The notes: generated from the sequence alone by a model not told the origin. 64,000 nucleotides of DNA from Uliginosibacterium gangwonense (GCA_005239635.1 SBBQ01000071.1:1-64000); one strand, 5' to 3'; shown: positions 9,578 to 19,377, counted from the first letter of the stretch. A program made the numbers and translations.

Positions 9578-10888
9578 GTGGCAAATACTCCGGCATTGGC
9601 AAAAAACGCAAAGTTTGGCGACCTCTGGCGCCGTTTGTGGTTCTTGCTGGGCGCTCTCGTGGTTTACCGCGTAGGCGCACATATTCCGGTGCCGGGTATT
9701 GACCCTGTTCGATTGGCTGAGCTTTTCCAGTCGCAACAGGGTGGAATTTTGGGCGTGTTCAACCTGTTTTCGGGTGGTGCACTTTCAAGATTCACGATTT
9801 TCGCATTAGGGATCATGCCGTATATCTCGGCGTCGATCGTGATGCAGTTGATGACGGTTGCGGTGCCTTCCTTAGAGGCCTTGAAGAAGGAAGGCGAGGC
9901 GGGTCGTCGCAAGATTACGCAATACACCCGCTACGGAACAGTGGCATTGGCGCTTTTTCAGGCCTTGGGTATTGCGGTAGCGCTTGAGGCACAGCCAGGG
10001 CTAGTGCTTGAGCCGGGAATGATGTTCCGTTTCGTAACGGTCACCACCCTGCTAACTGGAACAATGTTCCTGATGTGGTTGGGTGAGCAAATTACGGAGC
10101 GTGGCTTAGGTAATGGTATTTCGATCATTGTCTTCGCAGGTATCGCGGCAGGTTTGCCAAGCGCAATTGGCGGAATGCTCGAGTTGGTGAGAACCGGCTC
10201 AATGCATGCGCTAACGATGTTGCTGATTGTCGCCATCGTCGCATTGGTAACAGCATTGGTTGTGTTTGTTGAACGCGGTCAGCGCAAGATTTTAGTGAAT
10301 TACGCCAAGCGTCAAGTTGGCAACAAGATTTACGGTGGTCAGAGTTCGCATCTGCCATTGAAGCTGAACATGGCAGGGGTAATCCCGCCGATTTTTGCCT
10401 CATCTATCATTCTTTTCCCTGCGACAATCGCGGGTTGGTTTGGTACCAGTGACGGCATGCGTTGGTTAAAAGATTTGGCGTCGATGTTAGCGCCGGGTCA
10501 GCCTGTGTATACCTTGTTGTATGCAACGGCGATTGTGTTTTTCTGTTTCTTCTATACGGCGTTGGTATTCAACCCCAAAGAAACAGCTGACAATTTGAAA
10601 AAGAGCGGTGCCTTTGTTCCAGGAATTCGTCCGGGTGAGCAAACTTCTCGATACATCGACAAGATTTTGACTCGACTGACCTTGGTGGGCGCGGTTTACA
10701 TCACTCTGGTGTGTTTGGTTCCCGAAGTGATGATTTTGAAATGGAATGTACCGTTCTACTTCGGTGGAACAAGTCTGTTGATCATCGTGGTTGTGACCAT
10801 GGATTTCATGGCGCAAGTGCAAGCGTACGTGATGTCGCATCAGTACGAGAGCCTTCTGAAAAAGGCGAACTTCAAAGGCGGCATGTAG
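9578..10888 (+). CDS. secY: Protein translocase channel SecY
   Basis: SecY forms the membrane channel for protein export and insertion. The 436-residue product starts at a GTG (9578), has about ten hydrophobic segments, and keeps signature stretches such as [14 protein letters not shown] and [12 protein letters not shown]. The variable N terminus ([19 protein letters not shown]) contains a full copy of the repeated 9-mer (9595-9603), read as L-A-K. It is the last long gene of the spc segment and is followed by infA after 18 nt. Confidence 0.97.
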   Translation: MANTPALAKNAKFGDLWRRLWFLLGALVVYRVGAHIPVPGIDPVRLAELFQSQQGGILGVFNLFSGGALSRFTIFALGIMPYISASIVMQLMTVAVPSLEALKKEGEAGRRKITQYTRYGTVALALFQALGIAVALEAQPGLVLEPGMMFRFVTVTTLLTGTMFLMWLGEQITERGLGNGISIIVFAGIAAGLPSAIGGMLELVRTGSMHALTMLLIVAIVALVTALVVFVERGQRKILVNYAKRQVGNKIYGGQSSHLPLKLNMAGVIPPIFASSIILFPATIAGWFGTSDGMRWLKDLASMLAPGQPVYTLLYATAIVFFCFFYTALVFNPKETADNLKKSGAFVPGIRPGEQTSRYIDKILTRLTLVGAVYITLVCLVPEVMILKWNVPFYFGGTSLLIIVVVTMDFMAQVQAYVMSHQYESLLKKANFKGGM

Positions 10889-10906
10889 CCGATACGTTGA
10901 GCAGCG

Positions 10907-11125
10907 ATGTCGAAGGAAGACGTTATTGAAATGCAGGGTGAGGTAACCGAAAACCTCCCCAATGCCACGTTCCGGGTCAAACTGGAAAATGGCCATATTG
11001 TGTTGGGACACATCTCTGGAAAGATGCGCATGCACTATATTCGCATCCTGCCTGGAGACAAGGTTACTGTGCAACTTACGCCGTACGACCTGACAAAAGG
11101 GCGTATTGTGTTCCGTGCCAAATAA
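10907..11125 (+). CDS. infA: Translation initiation factor IF-1
   Basis: IF-1 occupies the A site of the 30S subunit during initiation. The 72-residue product is a single OB fold: [20 protein letters not shown], then [20 protein letters not shown] and [16 protein letters not shown]. An infA between secY and rpmJ is common in betaproteobacteria; a second copy elsewhere is possible but cannot be judged here. Confidence 0.96.
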   Translation: MSKEDVIEMQGEVTENLPNATFRVKLENGHIVLGHISGKMRMHYIRILPGDKVTVQLTPYDLTKGRIVFRAK

Positions 11126-11150
11126 GGCGCGGGCAAATTAGGAGAGCAAC

Positions 11151-11264
11151 ATGCGTGTACAAGCTTCCGTAAAAGCGCTTTGCCGCAAATGTAAGGTCAT
11201 CCGTCGCAAGGGTGTGGTGCGAGTAATTTGCGCCGATCCCCGCCACAAGCAGCGTCAGGGTTGA
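11151..11264 (+). CDS. rpmJ: 50S ribosomal protein L36 (zinc-binding form)
   Basis: A 37-codon gene: [20 protein letters not shown], then [17 protein letters not shown]. Cys11, Cys14, Cys27 and His32 form the zinc site of the C+ type of L36. The ribosome binding site TAGGAGAG is 5 nt upstream. It lies between infA and rpsM as in most bacteria. Confidence 0.95.
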   Translation: MRVQASVKALCRKCKVIRRKGVVRVICADPRHKQRQG

Positions 11265-11316
11265 TCGTTAGTTTTCAATCGTTTATCATTTAACGTTTAG
11301 CTTTTGGGGTAGTCGG

Positions 11317-11679
11317 ATGGCACGTATTGCCGGCGTTAACATTCCGAATCATCAGCACGCTCAAATCGCGCTGACTTCTATTTTCGGGATTGGTCGTACC
11401 CGCTCACAAAAAATTTGTGACGCTGCGGGTGTAGAGCGCACCGCCAAGATGAAAGACTTGACGGATGCGCAGATGGATAAGCTGCGTGAAGAAGTGGGCA
11501 AGTTCACGATCGAGGGTGACCTTCGTCGTGAAATTACCATGAACATCAAGCGGCTAATGGATCTGGGCTGCTATCGTGGCGTACGTCACCGTCGTGGCCT
11601 GCCGGTGCGCGGACAACGCACCCGCACAAATGCGCGTACCCGTAAGGGCCCGCGTAAAGCAGTTGCTGGCAAGAAGTAA
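11317..11679 (+). CDS. rpsM: 30S ribosomal protein S13
   Basis: S13 is in the 30S head and contacts P-site tRNA and L5. The 120-residue product starts [20 protein letters not shown] and has the helix-turn-helix-like H2TH part and the basic tail [20 protein letters not shown]. First gene of the alpha segment, 52 nt after rpmJ. Confidence 0.97.
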   Translation: MARIAGVNIPNHQHAQIALTSIFGIGRTRSQKICDAAGVERTAKMKDLTDAQMDKLREEVGKFTIEGDLRREITMNIKRLMDLGCYRGVRHRRGLPVRGQRTRTNARTRKGPRKAVAGKK

Positions 11680-11706
11680 GCCGCAGATCACGGGTTAGGG
11701 TAGAAC

Positions 11707-12096
11707 ATGGCCAAGAGCGCTCCCAAAGTACGCAAGAAAGTAAAAAAGAACGTTGCTGAAGGTATCGTGCATGTACACGCATCCTTCAACAACACCATCG
11801 TCACGATTACCGATCGCCAAGGTAATGCTCTTTCATGGGCAACCTCAGGCGGTGCTGGCTTCAAGGGCTCACGTAAGAGCACGCCGTTTGCAGCGCAGGT
11901 TGCTGCAGAGGCTGCTGGCCGTGTAGCGGTTGATTGCGGCATCAAGAATCTTGAAGTTCGCATCAAGGGTCCTGGTCCGGGTCGTGAGTCTGCCGTTCGT
12001 GCGCTGAATGCACTCGGCATCAAGATCACCAGCATCACCGACGTGACGCCGATCCCGCACAACGGGTGCCGTCCGCCGAAGAAGCGTCGCATTTAA
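11707..12096 (+). CDS. rpsK: 30S ribosomal protein S11
   Basis: S11 lies on the platform near the E site. The 129-residue product has [20 protein letters not shown], the region [20 protein letters not shown], and the conserved end [11 protein letters not shown]. It is 27 nt after rpsM and 12 nt before rpsD. Confidence 0.97.
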   Translation: MAKSAPKVRKKVKKNVAEGIVHVHASFNNTIVTITDRQGNALSWATSGGAGFKGSRKSTPFAAQVAAEAAGRVAVDCGIKNLEVRIKGPGPGRESAVRALNALGIKITSITDVTPIPHNGCRPPKKRRI

Positions 12097-12108
12097 AGGA
12101 GACGAAAC

Positions 12109-12738
12109 GTGGCTCGTAATCTGGACGCCAAGTGCCGTCAGTGCCGCCGTGAGGGCGAAAAGCTGTTCCTCAAGGGCGAAAAGTGTTTCACCGACAAGTG
12201 TGCCATCGAACGTCGTGCCTATGCGCCCGGCCAACATGGCCAACGTTCTGGCCAACGCCTGTCCGGCTATGGTCAACAACTTCGCGAAAAGCAGAAGATC
12301 CGTCGCCTCTACGGCGTGCTAGAGCGTCAGTTCCGTAAGGGCTACGCTGAAGCCGAGCGTCGTAAAGGTCAGACCGGTGAAAACCTGCTTCAATTGCTAG
12401 AGTCTCGTTTGGATACGGTTGCCTACCGTATGGGTTTTGGTGCTTCACGCGCCGAAGCTCGTCAAGTAGTCCGCCACAACGGCATTCTAGTGAATGGCAA
12501 GCGCGTGAATATCCCCTCTTTTGAAGTGTCGCCGGGCGATGTGATCCAGCTGACTGACCGCGCACGTGGTCACCTCCGCACTAAATCTGCGGTGGGCTCT
12601 GCTGAATCACGTGGTTTCCCGGAATGGGTTGAGGTGGATGTGAAGGCGGGCAAGGGTGTGTTTAAGGCACGTCCGGTTCGCGCTGAACTGCCGTCGACCA
12701 TCAACGAGAGTCTCGTGGTTGAACTGTACTCACGCTAA
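12109..12738 (+). CDS. rpsD: 30S ribosomal protein S4
   Basis: S4 nucleates 16S rRNA folding and in E. coli represses the alpha operon. The 209-residue product starts at GTG (12109; AAAGGAGA upstream). It has a four-cysteine cluster at residues 9, 12, 26 and 31, as in zinc-binding S4 proteins, then the S4 RNA-binding domain with LESRLDTVAYRMGFGASRAE and VVRHNGILVNGKRVNIPS. The stop codon is part of a perfect hairpin. Confidence 0.96.
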   Translation: MARNLDAKCRQCRREGEKLFLKGEKCFTDKCAIERRAYAPGQHGQRSGQRLSGYGQQLREKQKIRRLYGVLERQFRKGYAEAERRKGQTGENLLQLLESRLDTVAYRMGFGASRAEARQVVRHNGILVNGKRVNIPSFEVSPGDVIQLTDRARGHLRTKSAVGSAESRGFPEWVEVDVKAGKGVFKARPVRAELPSTINESLVVELYSR

Positions 12739-12749
12739 TTGTTAGCGTG
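12731..12749 (+). other. Perfect hairpin across the rpsD stop codon
   Basis: CACGCTAA (12731-12738, including the TAA stop) pairs with TTAGCGTG (12742-12749) around a 3-nt loop. There is no T run, and rpoA starts 35 nt later, so full termination is unlikely. It could stabilise the upstream message or change the rpsD to rpoA ratio; that part is inference. Confidence 0.45.
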
Positions 12750-12784
12750 ACGCCGTATTCGACAACTCAGAAAGAGGACTGCAG

Positions 12785-13762
12785 ATGCAAAGCAACGCGC
12801 TCCTGAAACCGCGCATCATCGACGTCCAGAATGTATCTCCGGCCCATGCACGTATCGTCATGGAACCGTTCGAGCGTGGTTATGGACACACGCTCGGCAA
12901 TGCTTTACGCCGGATTCTTCTGTCTTCTATGCCGGGCTATGCACCGACGGAAGTAAAGATTGAAGGCGTGCTGCATGAGTACTCCACGCTGGATGGCGTG
13001 CAGGAAGATGTAGTTGATCTGCTGCTGAACCTTAAAGGTTTGGTGCTAAAGATGCACAATCGCGCTGAAGGCCACTTAACTTTGGTTAAGGAAGGCGAAG
13101 GCGTGGTGAAGGCATGTGATATTGAAACGACTCACGATATCGAGATCCTGAATCCGGATCACGTTATCGCGCACCTTGCTCCCGGCGGCAAGCTGAATAT
13201 ACAGATCAAGGTCGAACAAGGCCGTGGTTATGTGCCCAGTACAGTGCGTCCGGTGAGTGGCGATAGCAAGCAAATTGGCAATATCGTGATGGACGCTTCG
13301 TTCAGCCCGATTCGCCGTGTCAGCTACGCAGTAGAAAACGCCCGTGTTGAACAGCGTACTGACTTGGATCGCCTGGTCATGGACGTTGAAACCAACGGTG
13401 CAGTTGATCCCGAAGAAGCAGTGCGTTTCGCTGCTCGTGTGCTGGTTGATCAACTGTCTGTATTTGCTGATCTTGAAGGTACGGCACCGGCTGTGGAAGC
13501 TCCGCGTCCGGCACAGATTGATCCGATCCTGCTGCGTCCGGTGGATGATCTCGAACTGACCGTTCGTTCTGCGAACTGTCTGAAGGCTGAGAACATTTAC
13601 TACATCGGTGATCTGATTCAACGTACTGAAACTGAGTTGCTGAAGACCCCGAACTTGGGTCGTAAGTCACTCAACGAAATTAAAGAAGTCCTTGCCTCAC
13701 GTGGTCTCACGCTTGGCATGAAGCTCGAAAACTGGCCGCCGGCTGGTCTCGAGAAGGTTTAA
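12785..13762 (+). CDS. rpoA: RNA polymerase alpha subunit
   Basis: The alpha dimer is the assembly platform of RNA polymerase, and its C-terminal domain contacts UP elements and activators. The 325-residue product has the N-terminal assembly domain ([20 protein letters not shown]) and the alpha-CTD from about residue 250 with [20 protein letters not shown] and [20 protein letters not shown]. It sits in its usual place between rpsD and rplQ. Confidence 0.97.
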   Translation: MQSNALLKPRIIDVQNVSPAHARIVMEPFERGYGHTLGNALRRILLSSMPGYAPTEVKIEGVLHEYSTLDGVQEDVVDLLLNLKGLVLKMHNRAEGHLTLVKEGEGVVKACDIETTHDIEILNPDHVIAHLAPGGKLNIQIKVEQGRGYVPSTVRPVSGDSKQIGNIVMDASFSPIRRVSYAVENARVEQRTDLDRLVMDVETNGAVDPEEAVRFAARVLVDQLSVFADLEGTAPAVEAPRPAQIDPILLRPVDDLELTVRSANCLKAENIYYIGDLIQRTETELLKTPNLGRKSLNEIKEVLASRGLTLGMKLENWPPAGLEKV

Positions 13763-13863
13763 TCGCCTTAAGTACTGGTCAAGTACAAGACTTCGCCCCT
13801 GTTAATTCAAAATGAACCGGCCGCTAGCCAGACCAGCGGCGGCCGTATAGAAGGGAAATTAAA

Positions 13864-14250
13864 ATGCGTCACGGAAATGGTCTGCGTAAGCTGAACCGTA
13901 CCAGCGCTCATCGTCAAGCGATGCTGCGCAACATGGCCAACTCACTGTTGCGTCACGAGGCCATCAAAACCACGCTGCCGAAAGCTAAAGAGCTGCGCCG
14001 CGTTGTTGAACCGCTCATCACATTGGCAAAGAATCCCACGCTGGCAAATCGCCGCTTGGCATTTGATCGCCTGCGTGATCGCGAAATGGTGGTTAAGCTG
14101 TTTGATGAGCTGGGCCCGCGCTTCAAGGTTCGCCCGGGCGGTTACATGCGTATCCTGAAGATGGGCTTCCGTGTTGGCGACAACGCGCCGATGGCATATG
14201 TTGAGTTGCTGGATCGTCCGGAACCCACCGAAGCGCCCGCAGCTGAGTAA
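13864..14250 (+). CDS. rplQ: 50S ribosomal protein L17
   Basis: The 128-residue product starts [20 protein letters not shown] and has [20 protein letters not shown], both standard for L17 near the tunnel exit. Residues L-A-K of [14 protein letters not shown] are encoded by a full copy of the repeated 9-mer (14022-14030). Last gene of the ribosomal cluster, followed by an intrinsic terminator. Confidence 0.97.
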   Translation: MRHGNGLRKLNRTSAHRQAMLRNMANSLLRHEAIKTTLPKAKELRRVVEPLITLAKNPTLANRRLAFDRLRDREMVVKLFDELGPRFKVRPGGYMRILKMGFRVGDNAPMAYVELLDRPEPTEAPAAE

Positions 14251-14301
14251 TATATTGATGCAAACTGTTTGCTGAAAAAAGCAAATGCAGAAAATAAAAA
14301 G

Positions 14302-14327
14302 GCCGACGTTAGTCGGCTTTTTTATTT
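14302..14327 (+). terminator. Intrinsic terminator of the ribosomal protein cluster
   Basis: GCCGAC (14302-14307), loop GTTA, GTCGGC (14312-14317), then a run of six T followed by ATTT. An A-rich stretch precedes the stem, so it may also act on the other strand. It ends the rpoA-rplQ transcript. Confidence 0.85.
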
Positions 14328-14410
14328 GGTTGCACCCATTCGTTTGCCCGTAGGGCTGCTTCTCTAAAACAACTCCGCTGAGAACAAGATTGATGGTGCA
14401 GCTTGTGCCG

Positions 14411-14419
14411 TTTGCCAAT
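14411..14419 (-). repeat. Repeated 9-mer, intergenic copy after the rplQ terminator
   Basis: TTTGCCAAT (followed by C) in the gap between the rplQ terminator and the desulfhydrase gene, with no coding reason for its presence. Confidence 0.7.
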
Positions 14420-14463
14420 CAGGAGCAGCATGGCGGCAAGTTTTGCAACCCTCAATAAATTTG

Positions 14464-15456
14464 ATGTCTATGAGTTTAGATCGACGCATATCGCTTGCCC
14501 TACTGCCGACACCGCTGCAATTACTGCCACGGCTGACAAAATTACTCGATGGCCCAAATATATTGGTCAAGCGTGATGATCTTACCGGCCTTGGTATGGG
14601 GGGAAACAAGTTACGCAAACTTGAATTTCTACTGGGCGATGCGCTTGCTCAGGGCGCCGATACGATTTTGACCGTAGGTGCATTGCAGTCGAACCATGCA
14701 CGGCAAACTGCTGCTGCCTGTGCCAAAGTAGGCCTCGATTGCGAGTTGATATTGCGTCATGGAAAGCATCATCAAGTAGAACATGAGCAGATAGGTAACA
14801 TGCTGCTCAATCAATTGTTCGGCGCCAAAATCCATTTGTTAGCGTTGCCTGCTGAGCGTGAGCCAGTGATGGCCGAGCGAGCAGAACAGTTGAAGGTGGA
14901 AGGTCGCATACCTTACTGTATACCGGTCGGCGGGAGCGGTGTGATCGGCAATTTCGGTTATGTTTTATGCGCCGAAGAAATGATTCAGCAAGCGAGTGAG
15001 ATGGGGCAAGAGCTGGATGCGATTGTTGTCGCAACAGGCAGTGGCGGCACCCATGCGGGCTTGCTCGCAGGCCTACATCTCATCGGCTCAAAAACGCGCG
15101 TCATTGGCATTGCAGTTGAGGGAACGCGAGAAGAGCAAGAAGCGCTCGTGTACCAACAGGCGAGTGAAGTCGTGTCTGCGCTGCGTGGGCGCAAAATGGC
15201 ACGCACGAAAGTTGAAGTGCTTGATGCGTATGTTGGTCCCGGTTACGGTAAGCCAACACCAGAAATGGTGGAAGCCTTGCATCTCGCTGCGAGTACCGAA
15301 GCGCTCGTGCTTGATCCTGTATACACAGGTAAGGCGATGGCGGGGCTTATTGACCTGTGCCGTATGGGCGCGTTTGACACGGAAGATCGAGTGGCTTTTC
15401 TACACACCGGTGGAGCGCCCGGGCTTTTCGCGGGCGCTCTTGGGCGTCAAATCTAG
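14464..15456 (+). CDS. PLP-dependent D-cysteine desulfhydrase / ACC deaminase family enzyme
   Basis: Fold type II PLP enzymes of this family convert D-cysteine to pyruvate, sulfide and ammonia, or open 1-aminocyclopropane-1-carboxylate. About 330 residues. GLGMGGNKLRKLEFLLGDAL holds the PLP-binding lysine (in GGNK), and GALQSNHARQTAAACAKVGL is the substrate-binding motif. GSGGTHAGLLAGLH is the phosphate-cup region. The start is ATG 14464 or 14470; neither has a clear Shine-Dalgarno site. A better-spaced AGGAG precedes an ATG at 14430 in another frame. The nearby cysteine genes support a sulfur role, but ACC deaminase is not excluded. Confidence 0.8.
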   Translation: MSMSLDRRISLALLPTPLQLLPRLTKLLDGPNILVKRDDLTGLGMGGNKLRKLEFLLGDALAQGADTILTVGALQSNHARQTAAACAKVGLDCELILRHGKHHQVEHEQIGNMLLNQLFGAKIHLLALPAEREPVMAERAEQLKVEGRIPYCIPVGGSGVIGNFGYVLCAEEMIQQASEMGQELDAIVVATGSGGTHAGLLAGLHLIGSKTRVIGIAVEGTREEQEALVYQQASEVVSALRGRKMARTKVEVLDAYVGPGYGKPTPEMVEALHLAASTEALVLDPVYTGKAMAGLIDLCRMGAFDTEDRVAFLHTGGAPGLFAGALGRQI

Positions 15457-15459
15457 ACC

Positions 15460-16236
15460 TTATTTCTCAACGAACGCGCGTTCGATTACGTAATCCCCCG
15501 GCGCACCAATGTGTGCGGAGATTTCAAAGCCACGCTCATCTAATAACATGCGGGTGTCGGCCAACATACTCGGGCTGCCACAAATCATGGCGCGATCATG
15601 CGAAGGATCCAGTGGTGGCAAACCGATGTCTTCGAATAGTTTACCGCTAGTGATCAGGTCCGTTAAACGACCACGATTGCGGTAAGGTTCGCGTGTCACG
15701 GTTGGGTAGTAAATGAGCTGGTTGGCAATGAGCTCACCAAAGTATTCGTGTTGCGGCAATTCTTCTTGAATATAGCGGCTGTAAGCAAGCTCGCTGACTT
15801 GGCGCACGCCGTGTACAAGTACAATTTTCTCAAAACGCTCGTATGTCTCCGGGTCTTGAATAATGCTCATGAAGGGCGCCAACCCCGTGCCAGTGCTAAA
15901 CAGATATAGGTTTGTGCCCGGACGTAAATCGTGAAGTACCAGCGTGCCTGTCGGCTTGCGACTGACGATTAACTCATCGCCTTCTTTTAAGTGTTGCAGA
16001 CGTGAGGTCAGCGGACCATCCGGCACTTTAATGCTAAAAAACTCGAGATGTTCTTCGTGGTTAGCGCTGGCAATGCTGTAGGCGCGCAACAAGGGCTTGC
16101 CATCGACCGGTAGGCCAATCATTACGAAGTGGCCATTTTCAAAGCGCAATCCTGGATCGCGTGTAGTGCGAAAACTAAACAGGCTTTCGTTCCAGTGATG
16201 AACGCTCAGCACGCGTTCGGTTGCCAGTGTTGCCAT
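15460..16236 (-). CDS. fpr: Ferredoxin--NADP reductase
   Basis: A 258-residue FAD enzyme that shuttles electrons between NADPH and ferredoxin or flavodoxin. The FAD motif RAYSIAS is at about residues 51-57 and the NADP-binding motif STGTGLAPF at about 113-121; the C terminus ends in a short aromatic-free YVIERAFVEK. It converges on the desulfhydrase gene with 3 nt between stop codons. It lies downstream of the cys cluster on the same strand, so it could feed ferredoxin-type CysI; that link is inference. Confidence 0.9.
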   Translation of the reverse strand: MATLATERVLSVHHWNESLFSFRTTRDPGLRFENGHFVMIGLPVDGKPLLRAYSIASANHEEHLEFFSIKVPDGPLTSRLQHLKEGDELIVSRKPTGTLVLHDLRPGTNLYLFSTGTGLAPFMSIIQDPETYERFEKIVLVHGVRQVSELAYSRYIQEELPQHEYFGELIANQLIYYPTVTREPYRNRGRLTDLITSGKLFEDIGLPPLDPSHDRAMICGSPSMLADTRMLLDERGFEISAHIGAPGDYVIERAFVEK

Positions 16237-16281
16237 GGTGAGCTCCTAAAAGCAATGTCAGTCCATAGCGAAGGTCGTCAA

Positions 16282-16290
16282 TTTGCCAAT
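16282..16290 (-). repeat. Repeated 9-mer, intergenic copy upstream of fpr
   Basis: TTTGCCAAT between fpr and cobA, 46 nt upstream of the fpr start codon. Confidence 0.7.
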
Positions 16291-16373
16291 GACGAAATCG
16301 TGCGGACCAAAAAATTAAGGCAATGATTTTTGTGTATTGAGCAGAAACTTTGTTCGCATCAAGCGGCTAAAAA

Positions 16374-17111
16374 TTAGTTGCGGCCTTCTGCGTGGCGATA
16401 GACTTCGCCCAGTAATACGATGGTTGGGGCACGTCCGCGTGAGGCAAGCGCCTCGGGCAGCGTGCCCAACGTACAGCTCACGCTACGCATATTGGCTCGT
16501 CCTGCGTTCATCACCACATGTGCCGGCGTGCTCTCTGCACGGCCTTGCGCAAGTAGCGCATCGCGTACTGCGGCAGCATCATTGCTCGCCATGTACAACG
16601 CCACGGTATCGGCCTGCGCTGCGGCGACGGCCCATCCGTTATCCGGTTCACCGGGTCCGGTAACAGGCGTAGCAAACAACACCGAGCGCGCTACGCCACG
16701 GCGCGTCAGTGACAGTGCTAAGTCTGCACTTGCGGCAAGTGCGGCGGTAATGCCCGGAACAACTTCACATTGAATTCCTGCTGCCTTGAGCGCATCAACT
16801 TCTTCTTGCGCGCGACCAAACATTGAAGGGTCGCCGCCTTTGAGGCGAACCACATGCGCGTGAGTTTGCGCAGCTTCGATCATGCGATCGTGAATCCAGC
16901 TTTGTGTAGAAGACGGTTCGTTCGCACGTTTGCCAACGTTAATGAACGTGGCTTGTGGTGCGAGTTGCAGAATTTCTTCACTGACGAGTGCGTCATGCAA
17001 CACCACCTGCGTTTGTTGCAGCAAGCGGGTGGCACGAACTGTGAGCAGGTCAGCAGCGCCCGGCCCTGCGCCGATTAGCCACACCTTGCCGGGCAATGCT
17101 GAATTGCTCAT
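16374..17111 (-). CDS. cobA: Uroporphyrinogen-III C-methyltransferase (siroheme synthesis)
   Basis: A SAM-dependent enzyme that methylates uroporphyrinogen III to precorrin-2, the first step to siroheme, the cofactor of CysI. The 245-residue product has the N-terminal VWLIGAGPGAADLLTVRA and the SAM-binding VRLKGGDPSMFGRAQEE. It corresponds only to the CysG C-terminal domain, so precorrin-2 oxidation and iron insertion must be encoded elsewhere. Its start overlaps the cysN stop by 4 nt, placing it in the cys operon. Confidence 0.93.
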   Translation of the reverse strand: MSNSALPGKVWLIGAGPGAADLLTVRATRLLQQTQVVLHDALVSEEILQLAPQATFINVGKRANEPSSTQSWIHDRMIEAAQTHAHVVRLKGGDPSMFGRAQEEVDALKAAGIQCEVVPGITAALAASADLALSLTRRGVARSVLFATPVTGPGEPDNGWAVAAAQADTVALYMASNDAAAVRDALLAQGRAESTPAHVVMNAGRANMRSVSCTLGTLPEALASRGRAPTIVLLGEVYRHAEGRN

Positions 17112-18370
17112 AACACCATGCCAGCACCAACGGTGTTGTTGGTGGTTTCATCGATTACAACAAAGGCACCTGTGGCGCGGTTAACAGCGTAGCTGTCAAT
17201 GGCCAAAGGCAGCTGCAGCTTGAAGCTGACGCGGCCAATGTCATTCATCGACAACTTTGCACCCTCGTGCTTTTCAAGCGTGTTGATGTCGAGACGATAG
17301 GCAATGCCGGCCACCATCGCGCGCGTTTCGCGTGCCGTGTGGCGAACAATATATTTGCGACTAGTATCGAGCGGTGTTTCAGATAGCCAGCACACATCCG
17401 CTTCAATTTGCTTTTCAATACGCGGCTGTTCGTCTGCAGAAGTCAGCATGTCGCCACGCGAGATGTCGATTTGATCTGCCAATTGAATGGAGACAGATTG
17501 GCCCGCAACCGCGCGTTGTAATTCGCGACCGCCTAAGTCGATGCTCTTCACCGTAGAGCTCAAACCATTCGGCAAAATTTTGACCGCGTCGCCAATTGAA
17601 ATCGCGCCTGATTCCACACGACCCATAAAGCCACGGTAATCGTTGCCATCGGCGGTGCAGACGAACTGTACCGGGAAGCGGAACGCTTCCGGCACTTCAC
17701 TGTGTGCGAGCGGCGCGGCTTCTAAAAACTCCATCAAAGTGGGGCCGGTGTACCAGTCGAGGCGATCACCGCGTTCCACAATCATGTCGCCATTCAAAGC
17801 GGACATCGGAATGATCTGCACATCTTCAAGGCCGATTTGTTTGGCAAATTCGCGGTACTCGGCGCTAATGCGATCAAACACAGCTTGGTCGTAATCCACC
17901 AAGTCCATTTTGTTGATGGCGAGCACAGCGTGCGGCACGTTCATGAGTTTGGTGATGGCAGAGTGGCGACGCGTTTGCGTGAGAATGCCCTTACGCGCAT
18001 CAATCAAAATAATTGCCAAGTCAGCGGTCGAAGCCGCTGTCACCATATTGCGGGTGTATTGCTCGTGGCCCGGCGCATCGGCAATGATGTATTTACGACG
18101 ACCGGTTGAGAAGTAACGGTAGGCCACATCAATGGTAATGCCTTGCTCGCGTTCGGCTTGCAAACCATCGGTGAGCAGTGACAGGTCGACGGCTTCCATG
18201 CCGCGACGCTGCGACGTTTTTTCAATTGCATTGAGCGTGTCGGCCAAAATGGCTTTGCTGTCGTACAGCAAGCGACCGATCAGCGTGCTCTTGCCGTCAT
18301 CTACGCTGCCGCAGGTGGTAAAGCGCAGCAAACCGGTATCGGCCAAGGGGAGATGTTCGTTAGCAGACAT
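17108..18370 (-). CDS. cysN: Sulfate adenylyltransferase subunit 1 (GTPase)
   Basis: With CysD it makes adenosine phosphosulfate from sulfate and ATP, driven by GTP hydrolysis. The 420-residue product has the P-loop GSVDDGKST at residues 21-29, the switch DAPGHEQYTRNM, and NKMDLVDY. It is shorter than E. coli CysN (about 475) and has no fused APS kinase, which fits the APS-type CysH next door. Operon order is cysD-cysN-cobA. Confidence 0.95.
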   Translation of the reverse strand: MSANEHLPLADTGLLRFTTCGSVDDGKSTLIGRLLYDSKAILADTLNAIEKTSQRRGMEAVDLSLLTDGLQAEREQGITIDVAYRYFSTGRRKYIIADAPGHEQYTRNMVTAASTADLAIILIDARKGILTQTRRHSAITKLMNVPHAVLAINKMDLVDYDQAVFDRISAEYREFAKQIGLEDVQIIPMSALNGDMIVERGDRLDWYTGPTLMEFLEAAPLAHSEVPEAFRFPVQFVCTADGNDYRGFMGRVESGAISIGDAVKILPNGLSSTVKSIDLGGRELQRAVAGQSVSIQLADQIDISRGDMLTSADEQPRIEKQIEADVCWLSETPLDTSRKYIVRHTARETRAMVAGIAYRLDINTLEKHEGAKLSMNDIGRVSFKLQLPLAIDSYAVNRATGAFVVIDETTNNTVGAGMVL

Positions 18371-18444
18371 GATGTAATCTTTTTCTATTCAATCGAGGAA
18401 ATAGGCGAGCGACTTTAGGGGCGAGCGTTTTTACGAACAAACGT

Positions 18445-18453
18445 TTTGCCAAT
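18445..18453 (-). repeat. Repeated 9-mer, intergenic copy between cysD and cysN
   Basis: TTTGCCAAT in the 89-nt gap between the cysD stop and the cysN start, just 7 nt past the cysD stop codon on the transcribed strand. Confidence 0.7.
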
Positions 18454-18459
18454 TGCCCA

Positions 18460-19377
18460 TCAGAAGTAGCCTTCTTTTTTGCGCTGTTCCATCGCGGCTT
18501 CAGATTGTTGGTCATCCAGACGTGTTGCGCCGCGCTCGGTCAGCGTGGTGGTCGCCGTCTCTGCCAAAATTTCTGCAATCGTGCTGGCGGTTGATTCAAC
18601 CGGCGCGGTACAGGTGATGTCGCCGACTGTGCGGAAACGTACCACTACATCTTCAATCTTCTCGCCATCGCGCGCCGGCGTTACATCAGTAATCGGCACC
18701 AAGCTGCCGGCACGACGCACTAAGGGGCGTGTATGTGCAAAATAGATGGACGGCAACGCAATGCTTTCGCGCTCGATGTATTGCCAAACATCTAACTCCG
18801 TCCAGTTCGAGATGGGGAAGGCGCGGATGTTTTCACCCTTGTGTGTGCGTGCGTTATACAAGCTCCACAATTCGGGACGCTGGTTCTTTGGATCCCAACC
18901 GCCGAACTCGTCGCGGAAACTCATCACGCGTTCTTTTGCGCGCGCCTTTTCTTCATCTCGACGTGCGCCACCAATACAGCAGTTGAACTCGAACTCTGCT
19001 ATGGCTTCGAGCAGCGTGATGGATTGGTATTTGTTGCGTGACTCATCCGGCGTTTTCAGCACGACGGTGCCGCGCGCCATAGAATCTTCAACCGAACGCA
19101 CGATGAGGCGTTCGCCCAACTCGGCGGCGCGTGCATCACGGAAGGTGATGACTTCCGGGTAGTTGTGGCCGGTGTCGATGTGCATCAACGGAAATGGGAA
19201 GCGGCCCGGGCGAAAGGCTTTTTCTGCCAGCTTGAGCAACACGGCAGAATCTTTACCGCCCGAAAACAGCAGCACCGGATTTGAGCACTGTCCGGCGACT
19301 TCGCGCAGGATGTGAATGGCTTCTGCTTCTAGCGCATCCAAATGCGTGAGGGTATCCTTATTCAACAACGTAGTCAT
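18460..19377 (-). CDS. cysD: Sulfate adenylyltransferase subunit 2
   Basis: The catalytic ATP-sulfurylase subunit of the PP-loop family. The 305-residue product has the PP-loop FSGGKDSAVLLKLA (SGGKDS at 39-44), the FPLMHIDTGHNYPEVI segment and the conserved tail AAMEQRKKEGYF. It follows cysH after 18 nt on the minus strand and is separated from cysN by 89 nt. Confidence 0.96.
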   Translation of the reverse strand: MTTLLNKDTLTHLDALEAEAIHILREVAGQCSNPVLLFSGGKDSAVLLKLAEKAFRPGRFPFPLMHIDTGHNYPEVITFRDARAAELGERLIVRSVEDSMARGTVVLKTPDESRNKYQSITLLEAIAEFEFNCCIGGARRDEEKARAKERVMSFRDEFGGWDPKNQRPELWSLYNARTHKGENIRAFPISNWTELDVWQYIERESIALPSIYFAHTRPLVRRAGSLVPITDVTPARDGEKIEDVVVRFRTVGDITCTAPVESTASTIAEILAETATTTLTERGATRLDDQQSEAAMEQRKKEGYF

